Below, in pieces: positions 55,740 to 64,000 of a DNA stretch of 64,000 nucleotides; position 1 is the first letter of the stretch; each line of letters opens with the position of its first letter. Location: contig JAPNXP010000001.1 in assembly GCA_028753945.1 (NCBI GenBank), forward strand, positions 3,524,501 through 3,588,500, written 5' to 3'. The notes under the pieces are model-generated. The model had not been told where the DNA came from. It searched no databases and saw nothing but the letters and a program-made list of their open reading frames with translations. Made by a program: the position numbers and the translations under genes. Source of the stretch: Hexactinellida sp. DTS-2022. Its lineage: Eukaryota; Porifera; Hexactinellida.

Positions 55740-56175
55740 CAGCTAAGGTTATTTGATGCGGGTTGGTGCGGGTTTGCGCAAGAGTTCTCGCTAAGGATTA
55801 TTTGGGGGTGCAGTGTCCACTAATTGTAACAATGTACCCCTCTATAGTTCCTAACAGAAGTCTTGCGATGGAACGAATTGTACGGTGAATTATTTCGTAT
55901 TCCCGAATAATAAACACGTAATTCTATGTTCAAATTTCCGCCCAAAACATATTGCCGTCTTCTTTATTCCTTAATGATGTAAATTTTTTTGTGCCCGCAT
56001 TGTGCGCCGAGTGTTTACACCCTATTATATAATCCTAGCGATAATACTGGTCAACGAGTTTTGGTTGCGGGTTGAGCGCGGGTTAATGTGTGTTAGTTGC
56101 GGGTTGGTTCGGGTTCATTTGTTTATATTGTCGGATTTGCGGGGCGGGTGCAGGTCCCGCATATGACCCGCGCAG
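55740..56175. repeat. GCGGGTT-rich repeat, probable hAT fragment
   Basis: 'gcgggttggtgcgggtttgcgc' near 55757 and 'gcgggttgagcgcgggtt', 'cgggtgcaggtcccgc', 'gacccgcgcagagctctag' near 56065-56180. The right end has the form of a hAT end (CTAGAGCTCTGCGCGGGTC in inverse), but a clean left partner is not seen. Confidence 0.4.
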
Positions 56176-56186
56176 AGCTCTAGTAC

Positions 56187-56365
56187 ATACTAGTGCACAT
56201 TGCGTGACAGACTCACTTAATTGAATTCATATTTACTTTCAATACTACGGGAGTGACTAGTTGGAATTTTTGAATATCATGACATTTCGAAATTACTCAA
56301 TCATTCCTATTGGTTTCAAAGTTTATATCGCTAATCGAAGTCTGTCACGCAATGTAAACTAATAT
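56187..56365. mobile_element. Small MITE, ends ACATTGCGTGACAGACT
   Basis: ACATTGCGTGACAGACT at the left and its exact inverse at the right, about 170 bp apart. Flanking bases do not give a firm target duplication. Confidence 0.6.
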
Positions 56366-56699
56366 GGACTAAATTAATAAAGGCTCAAATCGACTTCAAA
56401 TCAACGCATTTCAAAAAATAGAGCTATGATGTATACAAATCGCCTTATTTTCAGTTACCGGTAATATTGATTTCTCATAGAAGCGTTTTGGTTCTAATTA
56501 CACAATAATTGCTGAAATATGAAAAGTAGGATAGCTAGATGCAAGTTCTCTGTTACAATAAGATAGCTAATATGTTAAATTAGATTAATCAATATTAATT
56601 AAATGGAATTTTTTGTTAGGGGTCAAGCAGCCATTTCTTGGGGACGCCAAGCCTGAAACCCATTTGCACTGACATTTATTATCTTTGATTCCCTTTAGA

Positions 56700-57406
56700 T
56701 ATATACTTATCAAGAATTGAGTGATGGAAAATGCATTTTGCCCTCACAATTTCTTTCAGATTTTAATATTGAATATTTCAATGATCAACTCGAAAAACAC
56801 TTTTCTACTATGTCAAGAGCCTTTTATATTTCTCGAGTATTTAAATCATTTTCAAATCCTTTACCTTCTCTAAACAATGAAAACTCTCCAAACTCCCAAT
56901 CCAATTCCCCATCTAAAATATCTCCAAAAGATTCAGAAACTGATGTTGTGTCTGTTCAACTTGATATTAATTCCACATTTCTTGATGGAAAAACCTGTTC
57001 TACTACAGCTTTTAGTGATGTACATACTCAGTCGAATACTTCTGATTTTAAACTAGATACTCTTACTTCGGAAGACTCACTCTCAACTGTATACTCCATT
57101 GACGACAATTTTATAAACCCTAATAGTCATTTATCATATATTGATTCCAAGAGCAAATTCGATATTCATGTTGACCCTCCTGGATGTGAAATTTTTAATT
57201 TTCAGAAACCTGTTACTCCTTTACCCTGTGATCTATCAACTCAAAAGAACAAAGTTTTATGTAAAGATAAATTTCAATTACTAATCCAAAATTGGATGCA
57301 AATTCGTATTTGTAGATTTTCTGACTTTTTTTGTTCTATTTATAATGATGCTTTAATGCATAATTTTGGAAATTCTTCTTTTACTGTTGAATATTCTTCT
57401 ACACAA
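56700..57406 (+). CDS. Probable host-gene exon, unknown product
   Basis: An open frame begins after a splice-acceptor-like 'tttgattccctttag' and reads TYQELSDGKCILPSQFLSDF, then a helical SRAFYISRVFKSF, a Ser/Asn/Pro-rich low-complexity middle, and LLIQNWMQIRICRFSDFFCS, ending at donor caa|gtaagt (57407). There is no ATG at the start, so it is an internal exon. About 236 codons. No family is recognised. The next exon was not found; P element B lies immediately downstream, inside the presumed intron. Confidence 0.5.
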
Positions 57407-57569
57407 GTAAGTTTTAAATTTTTTAATTACTAACATAGCTAATTAGATTATAAATTCGTGAAATCTTTTGTTTATGAAATCGTGACCCTCTATTTATAAG
57501 GCCATACCACTGAGTATATTTTTCTCGACCATGGATTACTTAAAAGTTCATTGATAAATAGGTTATTTA

Positions 57570-58068
57570 TGAGGTGCCTGCATTTGTCCAAATTTTGATG
57601 TTGTCATTTGTCCGAAAATGTGGGACTGTTACTTGTTCGAATCGTTTTTCTGTATGTTGTTACTTTTCCCGAATCGTTTTTCAGTATGTTGTCACTTGTC
57701 CGGATCGTTTTTCAGTATGTTGTCACTTCTCCGAATCGTTTTTCAGTATGTTATCACTTGTCCGAATCGTTTTTCAGTATACTGTCACTTATCCGAATTG
57801 TTGATTGTTTTTGACACTAAATATTTTATACTCTTATTATTTTTTGACACTATATCATTCTATTGTTATTTCATTTATATTATTGATTGTTTTTCAAATG
57901 CAAATTTGAATATTGTTTTGCGGTACTAAAACCAACTTAGCACCAGATATAAATTAAAACAATTTGTTTTCTTTGAAACAAGATGATACTTATACCTTGA
58001 TACCAAGTTCCTATTAGTTATAGTACATTTATGATGCATATAATTACTAGTTTTGTAGATAAATATAA
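57570..58068. repeat. MULE-type TIR array inserted in the left P TIR
   Basis: Starts GAGGTGCCTGCATTTGTCC, like the right end of MULE-1 (GGAGCGCCTACATTTGTCC), then about five 31-bp units of TGTCCGAATCGTTTTTCAGT (57635-57805). The rest up to 'ataaataaccatagcc' is AT-rich and unmatched. The right P TIR is continuous across this point, so it is an insertion. No inverse end was found, so it is a one-ended or decayed MULE derivative. Confidence 0.7.
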
Positions 58069-58356
58069 ATAACCATAGCCTACTAGAACATAAGGCCTTT
58101 TCACTGATTAAAATACACCTATACCAGGGATAAGAGAAAGGGGATTTTTTTATGCACCCATAATGTTACTTTTCAAATTTACAACGATTAGTTTAGTTTT
58201 TTCTAGATGGGTATTGATATTGATTCAGTCATAGCCTGCTAGGACATATCTTTATAGGCTATGATTCAAGTGTATTATTAACTCTTCTCGTCTAAACATA
58301 TTTTGTTTTCAATTACGTATTAGTACGATTATTTGTTAACGTCTCACCTGTCACAT

Positions 58357-61300
58357 ATGCCTAACTCTTGTTCTGCGCCCAGATGTCAAACTGGGTACTA
58401 CAATGACCACAGCGGAATACAAGTGTTTCAGATGCCTTCCACACCTCAAGATCTTCGACATCGGTGGCTGCGCTTTTTGCACAGAGATGGTAAGTTAATT
58501 ATTCATACTTAAATTATCGAAATTTCATATCAATAATTGGAACTTCTCAAATTTTAGACGCGGAAAGCTTGAAGAAGATCTACTTATGTGCTAAGCATTT
58601 TGATGTTCATGATATAATCGACACACAGACATATCTAGATATTGATGGCTCGTATAAAACACGACGTATCCAAGCTAGATTGAAGAAAGGAGCAATTCCT
58701 AAATTTCTTCCAGATTGCCCTGAATACTTGAATGACAACTCGGTCAAATCGCAGCGTCTTGATAGGGACAAAAGAGAAACCGAATTACATATTCAGGTGA
58801 GTATACTGATTCCTAACATCCTATTAAAATTTCCTGTGCCAACTACTGTGTAGTGGGTCAGTAATTAAACTTTTTTTGACTTTTATATTTATACGTTTGT
58901 AGGCAATCGATCTAAGCAATGAGTTTTTTGAAGCAGAACAAAAGAAGTTTTCAGTGAACAATTTTGATGAACTCATTACTAAGTCGCGTGAGATACAAGT
59001 TCCACCTGGATGGATAATTTGCTATCCGAATTCTACTTCAATAATTGTTATTAACGTTAAATTCTCACATCCGATTAAAGTCCAAAATTATTTAGCTATT
59101 GACGATTCTCTACATGTCATAACTTATCATAATGAAACACCAGTTAGTCTTCAAATTCAAACAATTAATGATATTCGTCAGATTGGTAGTTTGATAGATG
59201 ATTTGACAAATTACAGTGCTGATAAAGTTTTGATCGGTTAGTATTTATGAATTCGTTTTTGGGAACTATCAAATGCTGTTATTAAACACTTTTATATTTT
59301 AGAAGTCAACCGTAGTATTTCATGTGTAAGGATGTCAATTTTACTGCTTGAAGAATCGTTATCAGAGTCAGGTACGAGCATAATATGTTATTTTATTATA
59401 CATGGCTTTTGATTGCCTCTTTATTAGGTACATACAAGTTTCCAGAATTATTACCACAGCTTTACTTTATATTGGGTCAACTGGAAAATTCTATTGTTAA
59501 GAAGACTAGGCGACGTTATAATATGACTACGATGATTTTATCACTTAAATCACATTTGTTATCACATACATGCTATAAGCAAATTCGCAATATGGAGTGT
59601 ATATCTCTACCACACGAATCATCTCTACGACGATTATACTCTAGTTTTGGATTGGACACAGAATTTCTAACTTTTCTGAAAGCTGAGACGAGCGGATTTA
59701 GTACGTTTGAACGTCATCTCTGTCTAAACATCGATGAAATGCATGTAAAATCTAATATTACCTATAAAGGTTCGTTGGATCTTGACCCTAATTTTGTATA
59801 TTTAAATATTTATTTTCTTAACTATTTCTTAGGTGGGAATTTTTTTGGTAATGCTGAATGTTTCAACTCTTCCCGTGAGATAGAGCTTGCCAAAACTATT
59901 CTTTGTTTCATGGTATCTAGTTTATCTAAAAGATGGTCTTCTGTTGTGCGCTTACTCCCGCTGGTGAATCCAAAAGCGTTGGATCTACTCCCTATTACTA
60001 TCCAAGTGGTCAAGGATATTGAAAAGTATGGCCTCTTTGTAGATGTTATAGTTTCAGATAATTATCCTCTTAACGTTAATCTCTTCAAATTACTTGGGAA
60101 AACTAAGGAACTTTTATCACATGTGCCACATCCTACTAATAGTGAACGCTCCCTTTTTTTGTTATTCGATTTTGTGCACATAATAAAGTGTATTAGAAAT
60201 AATTGGCTAAATCAAAAAGACTTCAATTGTACTTTTCATTTTCCAAATTTTGAAGATATCGTCAACTCTAATTATCCAATGAGATTGTCTCTTGCAGCTT
60301 TTCAGGTAGGTTTTATTTTATTTCAATTTAAAAGTCGATATTTGTGCATCTGTTATATGTTTTCTGTTTAATCAATATTTACATAGGACTTGAGGCGACA
60401 GTACAAATCTCAACAGTTTTCAGTTGCAAAACTTGCACCGAGGTTGACTTACAAGTCTTGTTGGCCATCCGCCCTAGAGAGGCAGAATGTGAGCCTTGCT
60501 TTGAGGATATTCGATGATTCAAATGTAGCTGCCCTTACTATCCATCAATCCAATGTCGATCAAATTGACCAGATACAGACTAATACTTTCATTAAACTGA
60601 TTAGTCGTGTTTGGAAAATATTTAATATTAATACTCCTTGGAAAGGCTGCCGTCTCAACGATCAGGATAGCTTGCCATTGAAATCTAATGACCCCCGCTT
60701 AGAGTTCTTATCCTCAATAGTTCGTTGGTTAGAAACCTGGAGGCTATTACCATATCATCAAGGCAAATTAACACCTCAAACATTCACAAGCTTTCGGCAT
60801 TCATGTCTAACGCTACCCAAATTGGTTGAATATTTAACTGGTGATTGTGGCTTTTCTTATGTGCTTTCTTCATTTGTTCAGAATGACCCTATCGAACACC
60901 GTTTTGGACTGTACCGACAGATGTCTGGATCAAATTATAATGTATCTGTTTGCCAGGTACTGGAGAGCGAAAGAACTTTAAAGTTATCCAATATACTTAA
61001 ACTTTATAAGCGGCAGACTATTGTTCGAAAGGATAGGGCTTCCTTCAAAGAATTTCTCAGTACATTCGTAATAGAACAAGCTAACCCTACTGAATGTAGT
61101 GAAACTCAAGACTTAACAATCTATTCATCAATCATCACAATAGACACTGTGGAACCAGATTTAGAAACACAACAAGCCTTGGCTTTTATTGCTGGTTATG
61201 CAGCCTTTTCAGCAATGAAAAAGTTGTCAAAAACATCGGAATTGTGCCTTGATTGTACTTCGTTTCTATGTGAGGATAAATCTATGGAGGTTGAAGAAAT

Positions 61301-61685
61301 TCAACCAACTTTTCAATTAATTCATCTTTCAGATCGTGGTGGGCTAAAGTGGCCCTCGAAACAAGTTTTGAGTGCAGTTTTCATCCTATGGAAAATATTT
61401 GTAGATATCGAGCATTCTCCTCTTCTCCTGAAAGATTTTCTCATTTCACACTCACGAGCTAAATTAGTTCAGCTCACAATCCTTAAACTCGAAAGTGAAG
61501 GCTGCAGCGATTGGACTTATGAGTGTTCGCATTGTTTCTATGAAGGAAAAGAAGTATTACATGGAATATTAGTAACTGCAAGCAATTGTTTTCTCAATAA
61601 CATGGCGAAGAACATCAATTCTGTTAGGATACAAAGCCATTCGAAAGAAACTGGAAGGAAGATCCTCAAACTTAGCTCAAAATAA
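58357..61685 (+). CDS. P-element transposase (THAP9/Tnp_P type), seven exons, intact
   Basis: Exons by frame and GT-AG: 58357-58489, 58558-58796, 58903-59236, 59303-59371, 59428-59769, 59833-60305, 60387-61685; joined length 2889 nt, 962 residues plus stop, no lesion. Exons 1-2 give a THAP zinc finger (MPNSCSAPRC..., then LCAKHF) that should bind the element's own DNA. Exon 5 has LNIDEMHVKSNITYKG (first catalytic Asp), exon 6 VIVSDNYPLNVNLF (second Asp) and FDFVHI, exon 7 QNDPIEHRFGLYRQMSG (catalytic Glu) and LAFIAGY. The GTP-binding insertion domain typical of P transposases should lie in the middle of exon 7, but its motifs were not assigned. All three acidic residues and frame integrity suggest recent activity. 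It lies in the same orientation as the presumed host exon at 56700-57406. Confidence 0.92.
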
Positions 61686-61989
61686 TTAGTTAAACTTGTA
61701 TTTTTCAAGATTTTTATTGTCTTATGCTTAATAAAAGAGGCAATTGTATAATATATGCATACCAAATACTCATGAGTTAGTAACTTTTGACGTTTTACAT
61801 ACACCAGCTGTGTAATGTTATGATAACCACCTTTAAAAAACTCGACTTTCTCTTATCCCTGGTCCAAAGTGGTGAAAAGGCCTTATGTTCTAGTAGGCTA
61901 TGAAATAACCTATTTATCAATGGACTTCAAGTAATCCATGGTATACTCAGTGGTATAGCCTTATATTTCAAAGGTCACAATGAAATATA

Positions 61990-62432
61990 TTAATTTGTCA
62001 ACTTTGACTAGAACTTATCCATCCATAAGGATTATATCTAAGGTTAAATTGGCTATATTTGACTATGTAGTTATGTCTTATTTGGGAACACAGCGGATAA
62101 TTTGAGAATTAATTATTTTTTGATTAATTAAATCCTATTTATGATCAATTGGCATAGTTTCTTACTTCCCCTTTCTAGTATCTGGTTATATATCAATTGT
62201 ACCTTTCCCAATTTTTATTTCTAAATTGTCTTATACAATTTGCAAACTTGAAATGTTAATTTTGTATTAAGCGTAATTATGTTGTATTTTATTGTCAATT
62301 GTCAGTTGAGTCATGCAATATATCATCATAACTATGTATTATAAACATACCATAATATAATAATAATATTACTAAGTTTAGCAAGTTTACATAATTCGTG
62401 TGTTTTCTCGGACATGAGTCGTAAATAATAAT
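61990..62432. other. No recognisable feature
   Basis: AT-rich DNA after P element B. No continuation of the host exon at 56700-57406 could be identified. Confidence 0.3.
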
Positions 62433-62440
62433 GTATGCAT

Positions 62441-62879
62441 CATGGGCGTATAATATAATTTATCGCAAAAATCTGGGGGGGTCGGCTTGACAAGATATTT
62501 CTAATAACGATTTCCATTAATTTCAAATCTTAAAAAAAAAAGTCTAATATACATAGTGTTTCTGCAGTACATCCTCAATTATCCGAAATCGTTGGGACTG
62601 GTTAAAAATGTTCGGATAATATCCAATTCACAAAGAATCCAATTTGGTTTTTACAAAACACCTTTCTTTCAAAAGGTTTCAACTTAATTGGGTTATTTTT
62701 ATTGGGTTGGCCTCAATAACTTTTTGATTAATTTAGTTTCCTTCAAATACTGAGGATTCGTTTTAATATTTTACTACACATTGAAGAGAAAAGAACCAAA
62801 TAGTGGGGGGGGCGGTAGTATGGACCGCCCCCCAGCTTAACAATCTCGGAGGGCGCGCCCCCCGTATTCTACGCCTATG
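62441..62879. mobile_element. hAT-like MITE, family CATAGGCGYCG-related, copy 3
   Basis: CATGGGCGTATAATA at the left and the inverse of CATAGGCGTAGAATACG at the right; flanks GTATGCAT/GTATGCGT (62433-62440 and 62880-62887, seven of eight). GC-rich blocks with G runs lie just inside both ends. No ORF. Confidence 0.7.
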
Positions 62880-62887
62880 GTATGCGT

Positions 62888-64000
62888 GTGTCTGCGGGTC
62901 TAAATATGGGTTTATTTAATAGGGTAGATGAAAGACTAATGATTCATGTTGACTATATTTCTCAATTGCCCTCAATTGTATATTTTTAACTTTTGATGAT
63001 CTAACAATACAGTAAATTAATTTTAACGAAGGGAAATGTAGAGAAGAGAAAAATCTATATAATTAGTCTATGAATCTGTACAATGTTATTATCATTAGAA
63101 AGAGGAAAGTAATAGTTTCGAAACATGTCATGTTGTTACTATTTATTTAAGCTATCCTAGAGATTGTGAGAGAAAATTGTATTTTTACCAACTTAAATTT
63201 AAACCAGGAAGTTCATATCATTCCATGACTTCAGCTTGGTGAAATTGTAATGTATACCTAATCAAGGAATTTACCAGGAGCTCGAGACGCTCCATTTGGA
63301 GCATGATTTTTGGTAAATTTGAATCTAGGAGTGCGAAAATTTAGAATCCTCTCCAGGCTCTCCTATACCATAACATTAATTTGTGATTTAGGCGTATGAA
63401 AATAGGATCAGACCAGGATTAGGAGCGTATTTACAATTAGCTGTATAATACGCTGTCCCTAATGATTAGTGATGAAACATTTTTCTAGGTTTTCGAATAT
63501 GCTGAATTCAAAAGAAGTAAAATAAATGAATTTATTAACTTTAATTTCACAATTTTCTCCTACTTTGACCACTGTGAATAGGTTATATTGGGAATATACT
63601 CCAAGCTAGATCAAGTGGCTTTCTAATTTTGAATTATTCGATATTTTGGTAAATCATGGTTAATCTCGAATAATTTTTATCAAATCACGTTTTACAGGGT
63701 CGGTATGTGTATAATCTATACTATTAAGACACAAACCTTTATGTGTATATATACGTATATATGTATATATACATAGTATATATATATCCAAATTTAGTAT
63801 TTTAATTATGGTTTATGGTTATTATCAAGCAAAAGTGTCTTTACTCGGCAAAATGAGCCATAGGACACGCTTTAATTTTTCCTAGACAACACACCGGCTT
63901 AGGGACAATTTTTGGATATAGAGACAAAAACCAGCTTTAGGGACAGTTTTTGTATATATATATGATTCACATTCTTTAAAAGTAATTCAATGAGCTGAAG
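62888..64000. other. No recognisable gene
   Basis: AT-rich sequence with a TA-rich microsatellite (tatatacgtatatatgtatatatac) near 63745-63790 and two copies of an 'agggacaattttt' / 'agggacagtttttg' phrase near 63900-63955, probably the edge of another repeat that runs off the window. Confidence 0.3.

Larger units (their letters stand above)
57481..61979 (+). mobile_element. P element B, complete with TIRs and target duplication
   Basis: The left end CGTGACCCTCTATTTATAAG pairs with the right end (inverse 'gtgacctttgaaatataagg'), followed by 'ccactgagtata', 'catggattactt', 'cattgataaataggttattt' and, after an insertion, 'catagcctactagaacataagg', all mirrored at 61855-61979. Flanks ATGAAAT (57474-57480 and 61980-61986) give a 7-8-bp target duplication as expected for P elements. 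4.5 kb including about 0.5 kb inserted in the left TIR. Confidence 0.9.

Noticed and set aside
1-64000. tRNA, rRNA or riboswitch genes
   Set aside because: No cloverleaf with A/B-box motifs and no rRNA-like conserved block was noticed by eye; tRNAscan-SE and Rfam would be needed to exclude them.

Overview
This is a gene-poor, AT-rich animal nuclear contig that is mostly transposable elements (TEs) inserted into one another. Evidence for an animal: a septin of the SEPT7 type, a divergent C-terminal PAT1 protein, THAP/P-element transposases, FLYWCH-type MULE transposases, a Ty3/gypsy relic, a 2A-like LINE leader and a RAG1-like remnant. GT-AG introns in the P elements are short (about 55-110 bp). 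Host genes look fast-evolving and intron-poor, which would fit a derived or parasitic lineage such as a myxozoan or another cnidarian, but that placement is a guess.

Layout. 1-4300: miniature and foldback repeats, including a 1.08-kb palindrome inserted in a smaller MITE. 4.3-8.25 kb: decayed P element A (minus strand) with a C/G-tract MITE inside it. 10.1-11.1 kb: PAT1-like host gene. 11.5-17.1 kb: inverted-repeat families, a 2A-like LINE leader, hAT MITE and a 1.1-kb long-TIR element. 17.6-19.8 kb: degenerate gypsy gag-protease-RT. 21-22.2 kb: two MITEs. 22.66-25.46 kb: MULE-2. 27.2-27.8 kb: GTAACGG-rich hAT element. 29.4-31.9 kb: MULE-3 with an inverted core and a GC-rich MITE inside. 34.2-35.5 kb: intronless septin gene. 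38.8-44.35 kb: P element C, split by MULE-1 and by a separate hAT-like element. 44.7-49 kb: hAT-like elements, one holding two others. 49.9-57.4 kb: probable host exons separated by MITEs, a Helitron-like tandem-repeat element and the RAG1-like remnant. 57.5-62 kb: P element B, apparently intact, with seven exons, long TIRs and a matching target duplication.

The most unusual system is the MULE group. All three copies carry an N-terminal FLYWCH zinc finger and a DDE core, and they end in a C-terminal C3HC4 RING with an IAP/MDM2-like tail, so a transposase is joined to a probable ubiquitin-ligase domain. Their terminal inverted repeats are tandem arrays. Unit sequences differ between copies, but two of the MULE arrays and a fourth, orphan array have a 31-bp period (three helical turns); MULE-2 uses 53 bp (five turns). 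All share a TTGTC-type core. This suggests helically phased transposase binding sites. All three MULE copies are now damaged: homopolymer frameshifts in MULE-1 and MULE-2, inversion plus stop plus insertion in MULE-3.

All calls come from reading the sequence and recalled family motifs. No database search was run, so superfamily names for MITEs rest on terminal motifs and target-site duplications only.
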